DNA of 9,205 bases from SAR324 cluster bacterium (GCA_027296185.1 JAPUJL010000226.1:1-9205); one strand, 5' to 3'. Shown: positions 1 to 6,598, counted from the first letter of the stretch. Numbers and translations: made by a program. The notes: a model not told the origin generated them from the letters alone.

Positions 1-490
1 CCCAGTTTGCCTCCACCCCCGCCCCGCTCACGCGGGCGTGAATGCCGCGGAACGCCGAGGCCTGCTGTTCCGCCTGGGACGGTGTATCCGGCGCATCCGG
101 CGTCTGCGCCACTGGGGGCAGGTCGTCGAACAGGATCGCGAAGCCCGCATACCCGAGCCCCGCCAGGGCGATCAGCTTTTGCGCGGCGCCCTCGACATCC
201 TCCGGCCTTCCAAGGTCGAAGGGGGCTTCCAGATGCAACCCCGCCCAGGGAGCGATCCCCCGCTCCCCGCAAAACCGGGCCAGGGCGCCCAGCCGTTCGC
301 GATCGGCATCGCCGAGAGGCAGCCGCGCCTCGCCGCCCAGGGCCGAGTCGTGCTTGGGGCAATAGACGTAGGTGTCGATGCCGAAGGGCCGCAGCCGTTC
401 GATGAAGCGGAAGCGCTGGGCTTCGCTCCAGACGGCCCCGTAAAACCCCTCCACGACGCCGTGGAACTCGAAACCGCTCCGCCCGGTCAT
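1..490 (-). CDS. GH84-family beta-N-acetylglucosaminidase (O-GlcNAcase/hyaluronidase-like), N-terminal part, cut by window edge
   Basis: Reading from the ATG at 490 down to base 1 gives 163 open codons with no stop. Near the start is GVVEGFYGAVWSEAQR (residues 11-26), closely matching the GVVEGFYGRPW opening of the GH84 barrel. It is followed by TYVYCPKHD (40-48), where K46 sits at the substrate-binding lysine of the Y-x-P-K motif, and by FAILFDDL (117-124). D122-D123 are the adjacent catalytic aspartates of this substrate-assisted family. No signal peptide is visible, so the enzyme is probably cytoplasmic. The start is well fixed: an in-frame TGA lies about 14 codons upstream with no other ATG or GTG between, and GGAAGGGG sits six bases before the ATG. 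The usual SPG loop of GH84 is replaced by EAP (88-90). From the family, it should remove terminal beta-GlcNAc; the natural substrate (glycoprotein, chitin fragment, wall fragment) cannot be told. The C-terminal part lies outside the window. Confidence 0.85.
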   Translation of the reverse strand, partial: MTGRSGFEFHGVVEGFYGAVWSEAQRFRFIERLRPFGIDTYVYCPKHDSALGGEARLPLGDADRERLGALARFCGERGIAPWAGLHLEAPFDLGRPEDVEGAAQKLIALAGLGYAGFAILFDDLPPVAQTPDAPDTPSQAEQQASAFRGIHARVSGAGVEANW

Positions 491-574
491 GGGAGGCCCC
501 TTCCGCTTAGCGCACGATTGGCTTGGGATTCACCTCGCGCCACGTTCATAGTGCCCCTCACTGTGCGGATTGCG

Positions 575-603
575 TTGACAATGCGGATGCGATTCTCTAC
601 CGT
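575..603 (+). promoter_or_regulatory. Putative sigma70-type promoter for purA
   Basis: A perfect TTGACA (575-580) is followed after 17 bases by TACCGT (598-603), which matches TATAAT at positions 1, 2 and 6. Transcription would begin near 610, giving a purA leader of about 125 bases. Two near-identical direct repeats flank the -35 box: TGCGGATTGCG (564-574) and TGCGGATGCG (582-591). They could be an operator. No PurR-box-like sequence is seen. Confidence 0.5.
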
Positions 604-622
604 ACGCCGTCGCTCACCGATT

Positions 623-679
623 CGGAACGTGGGGAGCGCGGCCGGGGCCGATCCCGTCCCGTTCCGCGCACCGTTCCGC
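623..679 (+). other. Inverted and direct repeats in the purA leader (possible leader structure)
   Basis: CGGAACG (623-629) is complementary to CGTTCCG at 660-666 and again at 672-678. The second arm is therefore a direct repeat, CCGTTCCGC at 659-667 and 671-679, and only one of the two can pair at a time. The region begins just after the predicted transcription start. This is compatible with two alternative hairpins in the leader, but the sequence is very GC rich and such matches can arise by chance. No known riboswitch is recognised. Confidence 0.25.
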
Positions 680-734
680 AATTTCCCGCTTCGCCGGTAC
701 CCACCGCCCACTCCCGAACCGTCCGGATTCCGCC

Positions 735-2036
735 ATGGCGTGCGTGGTCGTCGTAGGCTCCCAGTGGGGAGACGAGGGAAAGGGGAAGGTTGTCGACCTG
801 CTCGCCGAGCGCGCCGATATCGTCGCCCGCTTCCAGGGCGGCAACAACGCCGGCCATACGGTCGTCTTCAGCGGCCAGACCTACATTCTCCATCTGATCC
901 CCTCGGGCATCTTCCACCAAGGCAAGCTGGCCGTCCTGGGCAACGGCGTCGTGGTCGACCCGGAAGCGCTGATCGAGGAGATCGACGGGCTGGCGAAGCT
1001 CGGCGTGGAGGTGGGGGACAACTTCAAGGTCAGCGACGAGGCCAACCTGATCATGCCCTATCACAAGGCCATGGATAGGCTCAGGGAGTCCCTCAAGGGC
1101 GAGGGCAAGATCGGCACCACCGGACGCGGCATCGGCCCCGCCTACGAGGACAAGATGGCCCGGAGCGGGGTGCGCGTCAGCGACCTTCGGCGCAAGGACG
1201 AGCGGGCCTTCTGCGACCGGTTGAAGAGCATCGTCGAGGAGAAGAACGTCCTCATGCGCAGCCACTTCAAGAGCGACGCCGTCTTCGACGTGAGCGAAAT
1301 CTTCGACCGTTACGCGGCGCTCTACGAGCGTATCGCGCCGCACCTGTGCGATACCTCGCTGCTGCTCAACCAGGCCATCGACGCGGGCCAGTCGGTGCTC
1401 TTCGAAGGGGCCCAGGGGACCCTGCTGGACGTGGATCACGGCACCTACCCGTTCGTCACTTCCTCCAGCACCGTGGCGGGCGGCGCCTGCACGGGCTGCG
1501 GCGTGGGTCCGACCAAAATTACCGGGGTGCTGGGAATCGTGAAGGCCTACACCACCCGCGTGGGCGAGGGGCCCCTGCCCACCGAGCTGCGGGACGATCC
1601 CGTCGGCGCCATCCTGCAGGAGCGGGGCCAGGAAATTGGGGCCACCACCGGGCGGGTGCGGCGCTGCGGGTGGTTCGACGCGGTGGTGGTGCGGGAGTCG
1701 GCACGGCTCAACGGCATGAGCGGCCTGGCCATCACCAAGCTGGACGTGCTCGATTCCCTGGAGACCGTCAAGATCGCCGTAGCCTACCGCGATCCGGAGG
1801 GCAACGAGGTGGCCTCGCTGCCCCATCACGTAGGCACCCTGGCCGAGCTCACGCCAATCTACGAGGAACTGCCCGGCTGGCAAAGCTCCACCCGCGGCCT
1901 GCGGGACTACGGCCGGCTCCCCGCTGCCGCGCAGGCGTACCTGGAGCGCATCGCCGAGCTGACCGGCGTGCCCTTGGTGCTCGTTTCCACCGGCCCCAGC
2001 CGCGAAGAGACCATCGTGCTCGAGGAGCTATTCTAA
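735..2036 (+). CDS. purA: Adenylosuccinate synthetase
   Basis: PurA makes adenylosuccinate from IMP, aspartate and GTP, the first committed step from IMP to AMP; it is cytosolic and normally a dimer. The 433-residue length is normal for bacteria. The N-terminus carries the GTP/IMP loop GSQWGDEGKGK (8-18) with catalytic D13, then GGNNAGHT (35-42) with catalytic H41 at exactly the usual number. GTTGRGIGPAYEDK (127-140), the FEGAQGTLLDVDHGTYPF region (223-240), VGEGPLPTE (276-284) and TTGRVRRCGW (304-313) are all present. The usual VTSSN reads VTSSS (S245). The start is chosen because the first residues align directly with the family N-terminus. No clear Shine-Dalgarno precedes it. It is divergent from the GH84 gene and convergent with the synthetase gene, with its own terminator at 2097-2116. 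Confidence 0.98.
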   Translation: MACVVVVGSQWGDEGKGKVVDLLAERADIVARFQGGNNAGHTVVFSGQTYILHLIPSGIFHQGKLAVLGNGVVVDPEALIEEIDGLAKLGVEVGDNFKVSDEANLIMPYHKAMDRLRESLKGEGKIGTTGRGIGPAYEDKMARSGVRVSDLRRKDERAFCDRLKSIVEEKNVLMRSHFKSDAVFDVSEIFDRYAALYERIAPHLCDTSLLLNQAIDAGQSVLFEGAQGTLLDVDHGTYPFVTSSSTVAGGACTGCGVGPTKITGVLGIVKAYTTRVGEGPLPTELRDDPVGAILQERGQEIGATTGRVRRCGWFDAVVVRESARLNGMSGLAITKLDVLDSLETVKIAVAYRDPEGNEVASLPHHVGTLAELTPIYEELPGWQSSTRGLRDYGRLPAAAQAYLERIAELTGVPLVLVSTGPSREETIVLEELF

Positions 2037-2096
2037 AGTGGAATCGAGCAACAGCCGTCCCTCGTCGGACCACCGATCGGCCCCCGCACTTCAACC

Positions 2097-2116
2097 TGAG
2101 CCCGCGGCTCATTTTT
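2097..2116 (+). terminator. Rho-independent terminator of purA
   Basis: TGAGCC (2097-2102) and GGCTCA (2106-2111) form a perfect six-pair stem with a three-base CGC loop, followed by five T (2112-2116). It lies 60 bases after the purA stop. On the opposite strand no T run follows the stem, so it works only for purA. The hairpin is at the edge of a duplicated segment of the synthetase gene tail. In the parental copy (from 2206) the stem cannot form, because the bases matching the second arm read GGCCC. Confidence 0.7.
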
Positions 2117-2154
2117 CCTTGACGGGCTCGCGGTCCACGGCGCCGTCCTCGCCC
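2099..2154. repeat. Degenerate duplicate of the 3' end of the acyl-CoA synthetase gene (copy 1)
   Basis: These 56 bases match 2206-2261, the last codons of the synthetase gene, at 53 of 56 positions, with an offset of 107 bases. Read on the minus strand, copy 1 encodes GEDGAVDREPVKEK and then TGA, where the intact gene reads GEDGAVDREAVKEK followed by W-A-A-G and TAA. The three differences are two C-to-T changes (plus strand), one of which makes the TGA, and one C-to-G change giving Ala to Pro. Copy 1 lies beyond the gene's own stop and is not in its frame, so it is presumably untranslated. Confidence 0.9.
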
Positions 2155-2161
2155 GATCCAC

Positions 2162-2188
2162 GTCATTCTGAGCGCAGCGAAGAATCTC
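2162..2188. repeat. REP-like short dispersed repeat
   Basis: A 27-base unit with arms ATTCT (2165-2169) and AGAAT (2181-2185) around GAGCGCAGCGA. From memory, this closely resembles a short imperfect palindrome (ATTCTGAGCG-AGCGAAGAAT type) scattered between genes in many environmental bacterial genomes, of the kind associated with REP elements. It lies between the two copies of the duplicated gene tail. Only one copy is in the window, so dispersal cannot be seen directly. There is no T run, so it is not an obvious terminator. Confidence 0.5.
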
Positions 2189-2203
2189 GCCGTTGACCTA
2201 CCC

Positions 2204-3718
2204 TTAGCCCGCGGCCCACTTTTCCTTGACGGCCTCGCGGTCCACGGCGCCGTCCTCGCCCTTGGGAAGGCTGTCGGTGAACTCGACCCATTTGGGCTTT
2301 TTGAAGCGGGCGATGCGCCCGGCCACGTAATTGATGACCTTCTCCGGCGCCCAGCCGCTGGGGGATTCCACCTCCACCACCGCCTTGATCGCCTCGCCCC
2401 ACTGCTGATCCGGAATGCCGAACACGCACACGGCGCCAACACCGTCGATTTCCGCGATCACCGACTCCACCTCCGCCGGGTAGACGTTCTCGCCGCCGGG
2501 CTTGATCAACTCCTTCTCCGCCTTGCGCTTGACGTAGTAAAGGTAACCGTCCTCGTCGAACCGGCCCACGTCCCCCGTGTGGTGCCCTCCGCCACGGAGG
2601 GTCATTTCCGTAACGTCCGGCTGAGCGTAATAACCCTGGAACACGACCGGGCCACGCACCAGGATTTCCCCCGGCGTGCCGACCGGCACCTCCCGATCGT
2701 AGTCGTCGACCAGCTTGATCTCGCAGAGGGGCGCGACCTTGCCCGCACTGCCCGGGTGATCCACCACCCGCTGCAGGGTGACGAAACCCGTGGTCTCGGA
2801 TTGGCCGAAGCCGGTCCAAAAGTGGGCCGCGGTCTCCTTGTGCAGCCGCTCGATGGTCTCCGGGGTGTCTAACCCGGTTACGATTTTCAGGCTGGGCAGC
2901 TTGCTCTTCTGTTTCTGGGCTTCGTCGAGGATGCTCAGCAGCACGGGGGGAAAGTCCGACAGCACCGTCACCTTTTCCCGGTCGATCAACTGCACCGCCT
3001 CCACCGGATCGAAGCGCGGCAGCACCACGTTTTTTCCTCCCGCGTGCAGAATCGCCAGGATGTAGCCCAGCGCCGCGATGTGATACATGGGCAGCGCCGC
3101 CAAGTAGGCATCCTCCTCGGTCACGTGCATGCAGGCCATGGTCTGCACGTTGGAGGCGATGACGTTGTGGTGCGTGAGCACCGCGCCCCGGGGAATCACG
3201 TCCACCGCCGCCGTGGAAATGACGGCGAAGGCGTCTTCGGCTTCCGCGGCGTGCTCGGTTTCGGTGCCCGCCTGGTAGAGCCCCTCGAACGGCTGGTAGC
3301 CGCCCGCCGCATTGCTCCCGAACGTGTACCAGTGGGCGATGTCCGGCCTCTTCCCGGGCCAATCGGCCACCTGCTCCCGAGTCGACTCGTCGATCACCAG
3401 CATTTTGGGCTGGGCCCGCTCGACCACCCGCCCGATTTCCTCCTCGGTCAACCGCCAGTTGATGGGGTAGGCCACGATCCCCAACTTGGCGCAAGCGCCG
3501 TAGAGCTCCATGTAGGCGTTGTCGTTCTGGGCCAGGATGCAAATCCGGTCGGAGCGCCGAACGCCCAGCCCCGCCAACCCCGCGGCCAACTCGTCGATCC
3601 GCCGCAGCAGCTCGCGGTAGGTCAGCCGCGCATCGCCCAGCACGAGGGCGACCCGGCCGCCGAAGCTGAAGGCGTTGCGCCGGAAAATATCGTAGACGGT
3701 CAAGCGTTGTGCGGACAT
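2204..3718 (-). CDS. AMP-forming acyl-CoA synthetase/ligase-like protein (ANL superfamily) with atypical catalytic motifs
   Basis: A 504-residue protein of the adenylate-forming family, which activates a carboxylic acid as acyl-AMP and then makes the CoA thioester. Recognisable parts are LTYRELLRRIDELAAGL (32-48), RGAVLTHHN (177-185), WTGFGQSETTG (301-311), TGD (381-383), KPGGENVYPAEVE (406-418) and C-terminal SLPKGEDGAVDRE (483-495). Two signatures depart from textbook. The P-loop, usually YTSGTTGxPKG, reads ISTAAVDVIPRG (167-178). The C-terminal GK lysine used in adenylation is replaced by G490-A491. I recall relatives with a similar P-loop, so this may be a true subfamily rather than decay. 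Start: ATG at 3718 has AAGGTG four bases upstream; an in-frame ATG 18 codons earlier would add a poorly conserved, basic stretch. The substrate is unknown. The gene follows the PilZ gene by 115 bases and converges on purA. Confidence 0.88.
   Translation of the reverse strand: MSAQRLTVYDIFRRNAFSFGGRVALVLGDARLTYRELLRRIDELAAGLAGLGVRRSDRICILAQNDNAYMELYGACAKLGIVAYPINWRLTEEEIGRVVERAQPKMLVIDESTREQVADWPGKRPDIAHWYTFGSNAAGGYQPFEGLYQAGTETEHAAEAEDAFAVISTAAVDVIPRGAVLTHHNVIASNVQTMACMHVTEEDAYLAALPMYHIAALGYILAILHAGGKNVVLPRFDPVEAVQLIDREKVTVLSDFPPVLLSILDEAQKQKSKLPSLKIVTGLDTPETIERLHKETAAHFWTGFGQSETTGFVTLQRVVDHPGSAGKVAPLCEIKLVDDYDREVPVGTPGEILVRGPVVFQGYYAQPDVTEMTLRGGGHHTGDVGRFDEDGYLYYVKRKAEKELIKPGGENVYPAEVESVIAEIDGVGAVCVFGIPDQQWGEAIKAVVEVESPSGWAPEKVINYVAGRIARFKKPKWVEFTDSLPKGEDGAVDREAVKEKWAAG
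2206..2261. repeat. Parental copy of the 56-bp duplicated segment (copy 2), inside the synthetase gene
   Basis: This segment covers the last two bases before the stop region and the final 18 or so codons of the synthetase gene (minus strand). It matches 2099-2154 at 53 of 56 bases. Because it keeps the open frame through to the family-like C-terminus, it is taken as the parental copy. Confidence 0.9.
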
Positions 3719-3735
3719 GTTCACCTTGATGATGT

Positions 3736-3755
3736 GCCGCCTTGCGCTCGGCGGC
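3736..3755 (-). other. Inverted repeat just upstream of the synthetase ribosome binding site
   Basis: GCCGCC (3736-3741) and GGCGGC (3750-3755) can pair across an eight-base loop in the short gap between the PilZ gene and the synthetase gene, 17 bases before the synthetase start codon. There is no T run on either side, so it is not a typical terminator. It could be a leader hairpin or chance in GC-rich DNA. Confidence 0.2.
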
Positions 3756-3833
3756 GATCGGCCCGGTCCCACCCATAACCGGCGCGGCCAGACGTCGAAA
3801 CGGAATTGCCGGAAACCGCCGAACCCAGCGGGC

Positions 3834-4934
3834 TCATTCGCCCGATTTCTTGCGGAAGGCTTCCTTTTCCCGCAGGCGGACCACTTGTTCGCGGGAAAGG
3901 TAGCGATAGATCCGATTCTTGGCGTCCTGGGACATGCCCCGGAAGCGGCCCCGGTGGATCCACGTGCCGTCCTCGGCCCGATCCCGGTCGAGTACCTCCA
4001 GCATCATGTGTACCGGGTCGTCGTGGATCGTGAACCGAAGTTGCGCGAATCCCTCCGGTTCCAGCGCCATCGGGGCGGTAAACGCCGCGCCCCCGTAGCT
4101 CAGGTCGATGAGGCGCCCCTCCTCTTTCACCAGATCCACGTGCGGTCCACCCGCGCGGACTTTGCCCAGTTTTTCCCGCTCGATATACACGTAGGTCAGG
4201 GGAAAGTCGACGGTCAGCCGAAAATCGGTGCGTTGGGAAGCCTCCGCGGAGCGGAACGCGTGGGCCGCGCGGATCAGGGTGATACCGCTGGCTGGCGCGA
4301 ACTCCAGCCTCACGTCGAAGACGGTCTCGCCGTCGTGCTCGCGCCAGAAGATCAACTGGGTGCGCGGGCTTTCCCGCAGCATGGAGCGGATGTCCTCCTC
4401 CTCCGGGACGTCGATGAGCAGGAAGGCCTCGTTTACGTCCTGGAGCGCGCAATAGAGATCGAGGGTCTCGTCCCCCACCTTGGCAATCACCCGCACCGGC
4501 AGGTCCGCCAGCAATTGCCGGGTCGACACCAACGTGAGATTAGGGTTCATCACGTTCAGGTGAAAGACCCGCCGCATGCTGGCCACGGCCTGAAAATCGG
4601 CCTCCGGGTCTGAATCGTAGAACTGCTGCACCGCCTGCTCGAAGGCCTCGGCATCGCGGAACAGATCGAACGGATCCCGATGGGGCGACAGCTTCAACAG
4701 CCGCTCCATGATCTCCCGGACATGCGCGGGCAGGCGGCCCTCGTCGGCGGCGTGCTCGAAGGCCTCCCGGCGCTCCTTGAGGTTGTACCGCCGCTGCAAC
4801 CGGCGCTGCACGATCACCGTCGCGATCACCACAAGCGCCAGCAGGAAGAACAGCGCCACGATGTTCGTGACGGTGTGGCCCGTGAGCTCGGGAAATTTGA
4901 AGAAGCTCAGATCGGAGAGGGGAGAATCTTCCAT
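3834..4934 (-). CDS. Membrane-anchored YcgR-like PilZ-domain protein (probable c-di-GMP receptor)
   Basis: A 366-residue protein. Residues about 21-43 (VTNIVALFFLLALVVIATV core) form one membrane helix, followed by a strongly basic QRRLQRRYNLKERR stretch, which suggests that the rest faces the cytoplasm. A helical region (about 55-125) comes next. Then comes a beta-rich segment (about 144-228) resembling the YcgR N-terminal domain. The PilZ domain from about 233 has both c-di-GMP signatures: RTDFR (235-239, RxxxR) and DLSYGG (277-282, DxSxxG). In the family, such proteins bind c-di-GMP and pass the signal to motility, polysaccharide or adhesion machinery; the partner here is not visible. The start at 4934 is the only ATG before the membrane helix in a sensible position; its Shine-Dalgarno is weak. 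It lies 252 bases downstream of the LETM1-like gene and 115 bases before the synthetase gene, all in one direction. Confidence 0.88.
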   Translation of the reverse strand: MEDSPLSDLSFFKFPELTGHTVTNIVALFFLLALVVIATVIVQRRLQRRYNLKERREAFEHAADEGRLPAHVREIMERLLKLSPHRDPFDLFRDAEAFEQAVQQFYDSDPEADFQAVASMRRVFHLNVMNPNLTLVSTRQLLADLPVRVIAKVGDETLDLYCALQDVNEAFLLIDVPEEEDIRSMLRESPRTQLIFWREHDGETVFDVRLEFAPASGITLIRAAHAFRSAEASQRTDFRLTVDFPLTYVYIEREKLGKVRAGGPHVDLVKEEGRLIDLSYGGAAFTAPMALEPEGFAQLRFTIHDDPVHMMLEVLDRDRAEDGTWIHRGRFRGMSQDAKNRIYRYLSREQVVRLREKEAFRKKSGE

Positions 4935-5014
4935 GGGAAACGCCGCCGTCTCGCTCCGTTTTCCGGACCCCGCGCGCCATCGCTCGGGAAAAAGCCCCCA
5001 TGCGCCCTCGCGCC

Positions 5015-5058
5015 GGAAACGGGCACCGCGCGCCCCGCGCAGGAAAAGGGCACCGCGC
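5015..5058. repeat. Short imperfect tandem repeat in the gap upstream of the PilZ gene
   Basis: GGAAACGGGCACCGCGC (5015-5031) and GGAAAAGGGCACCGCGC (5042-5058) match at 16 of 17 bases with a 27-base offset. They lie in the 252-base gap (4935-5186) between the PilZ and LETM1-like genes, a very GC-rich stretch with no convincing gene. I could not identify a clear promoter for the PilZ gene there. Confidence 0.6.
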
Positions 5059-5160
5059 CCGGCAAAGACCCGCGCCGCGGCCCCCTTCTTTCATCGCCGC
5101 CGATGTGGCACCGCGGGCGCAACGGTTCTCCCCGGCTATCGGGCGGGGCGTTCCCTATCG

Positions 5161-5183
5161 CCGGGAGCCGCCACCGATCCCGG
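5161..5183 (-). other. Hairpin just downstream of the LETM1-like gene
   Basis: CCGGGA (5161-5166) and TCCCGG (5178-5183) are inverted repeats separated by 11 bases, starting four bases past the stop codon of the LETM1-like gene. No T run follows on the minus strand, so intrinsic termination is doubtful. It may protect a 3' end or be part of a Rho-dependent end. Confidence 0.25.
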
Positions 5184-5186
5184 GCC

Positions 5187-6527
5187 TCAATCCTCGAAGG
5201 AGCTGGGGAGCAGGTTGAACGGCAGCAACTTGATCAGCACGGGCAGGGCCAGCCCGCCGCCAGGCAGCGCGAAGATCGCCACGGCGGGGATGGTCTTCAG
5301 GATGTCGGTCAACTGGTCGCGGACCTTGCGCTTTTCCTCGGGCGTCAGCGTTTCGTTGCGGGATTTCATCAGCAGCTCGTAGAGCTCTTTGGTCTCCCGC
5401 ACCTCGTTGACGATCCGCTCCAGGTTGCGCCGCAACCCGATCGAAACCCGATCGCGGAGGTCGTCGGCCAGATTGAACAGGTGCGGCATCTTTTTGTCCC
5501 AGCGCAGGGTCTCCCCATGGCTCAGCAGGAAGCTCTCGAACGCCGCGCGGCTCTGATCCAGCTCGTCGCGCCACAACTCGAGCCGTACCACCGCGCGGGC
5601 GAGGAGCGCGTACTCCGTATCGGAAACCGTACGGTCCAGAAGCGTGGTCATCACCGCCAGGCCGAGAAAATACCGGCGGATCAGCCAAGGCATCCTGGGA
5701 AACGCCACCTCCTCCAGCGCGATGCCACCATCGGCCAGGGCCTGGAGCTCACCGATCTTGCCGGCGGGGAGCTGCGATGCCCGCAGGAGCCGCTGCACCA
5801 AGTTCCGGTCCCGGGAGTCCATTTTCCGGTCCGCATAAGCGGTGGCGATGATCAGCTTGAGCAGCGCCTCCCGTTGCGCCATCTGCTCTGCGTAGAGCTC
5901 GTTCAGCGCATCGGGCCCCTCCGCCCCCTCCATGAGCCGCTTCCGCTGCCACAGCAGGCAGTGATACAGGTCCAGGAAGAGGAACACGTTCGCCAAGGGC
6001 GCCCGCAGGGCGAACAGGTTGCCCGCCACCACGCCGCGGTGGCGAAAAGCCGTTTCGAATCGCTGCTGATCGGTTGGGCGGCGGAATTTGAGCGCCGAGA
6101 GTTTGCGGATTACCCGTCGCTTCAAATCGGGCTGCACGGGAAGATTCAGATAGTATTCCTGGACGATGTCCGCAGCGGCGTCGAGGGGGTCGGTTTCTTC
6201 CTCGATGCCCTCGATCAGGTAGTGGCGCTCCGCGACGAGGCAGGCCATGATTGCGTCCAGTTGCGTCATCAAGGCCCGGTCGTGCCGGTCGTAATAGCGC
6301 TCGCTCGGGTAATCGGCTTCGGGATAGGGATAGCGGAGCGGCGCCCCGTAGAGAATGCCGGTGGGCTCGAGGAAATAGTAGATCGCCTGGTCGCTCTCGT
6401 TGTGAACGGCGACCTCTTCCAAAATCTTGATCCCCAGGGAAGGCAGACGCACCGGCAGCGGCTTATCGTGGCGAAATCGGATATACCGGCCGAACCAGCC
6501 TTTCCGCTTGAGATTCATGGCATCCAT
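5187..6527 (-). CDS. LETM1-like protein with TerB-like central region
   Basis: A 446-residue protein from the ATG at 6527. The C-terminus (about 390-446) has LTPEEKRKVRDQLTDILK, then IPAVAIFALPGGGLALPVLIK and a final LLPSSFED. This closely follows the LETM1 core, where a helix leads into a hydrophobic P-x-x-x-x-F-x-x-P-G-G segment. The middle (about 219-337), with LLKLIIATAYADRKMDSRD (222-240) and a second similar helical half (about 287-337), resembles the TerB-like fold. The N-terminal about 200 residues are not recognised. Proteins of this type have been annotated in some bacteria as LETM1-related and biofilm-associated, but no biochemical role is established; mitochondrial LETM1 concerns ion exchange and ribosome binding. 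ATG 6518 (three codons later) is equally possible; GGGTGG precedes 6527. The frame stays open 93 codons further upstream, but that part is low-complexity sequence antisense to folC. A good promoter at 6599-6626 supports the short form. Confidence 0.8.
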   Translation of the reverse strand: MDAMNLKRKGWFGRYIRFRHDKPLPVRLPSLGIKILEEVAVHNESDQAIYYFLEPTGILYGAPLRYPYPEADYPSERYYDRHDRALMTQLDAIMACLVAERHYLIEGIEEETDPLDAAADIVQEYYLNLPVQPDLKRRVIRKLSALKFRRPTDQQRFETAFRHRGVVAGNLFALRAPLANVFLFLDLYHCLLWQRKRLMEGAEGPDALNELYAEQMAQREALLKLIIATAYADRKMDSRDRNLVQRLLRASQLPAGKIGELQALADGGIALEEVAFPRMPWLIRRYFLGLAVMTTLLDRTVSDTEYALLARAVVRLELWRDELDQSRAAFESFLLSHGETLRWDKKMPHLFNLADDLRDRVSIGLRRNLERIVNEVRETKELYELLMKSRNETLTPEEKRKVRDQLTDILKTIPAVAIFALPGGGLALPVLIKLLPFNLLPSSFED

Positions 6528-6598
6528 TTCCCACCCGGGGCCGTGTGCCAAGGAATCGGGGCCGTGCCGGCTCCCGCCGCATCTCCCAACGATTTTGC

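Noticed and set aside
545..550. TATGAA on the minus strand as a -10 box for the GH84 gene
   Set aside because: No acceptable -35 sequence lies 16-18 bases upstream; the nearest TTGTCA is 25 bases away.
597..1883. Long open frame on the minus strand across purA
   Set aside because: It is antisense to a clear purA, has no recognisable domains, and its composition is what high-GC codon use gives on the opposite strand.
2118..2123. TTGACG as a -35 box downstream of purA
   Set aside because: It is part of the duplicated synthetase coding sequence, occurs in both copies, and no plus-strand gene follows.
2163..3776. Second long minus-strand frame over the synthetase gene
   Set aside because: It is a +1-shifted reading of the same gene, rich in G/R/A, without adenylation motifs; the other frame holds all of them.
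4935..5186. Small open frames in the gap between the PilZ and LETM1-like genes
   Set aside because: They are low-complexity, repeat-derived, lack ribosome binding sites and resemble nothing I know.
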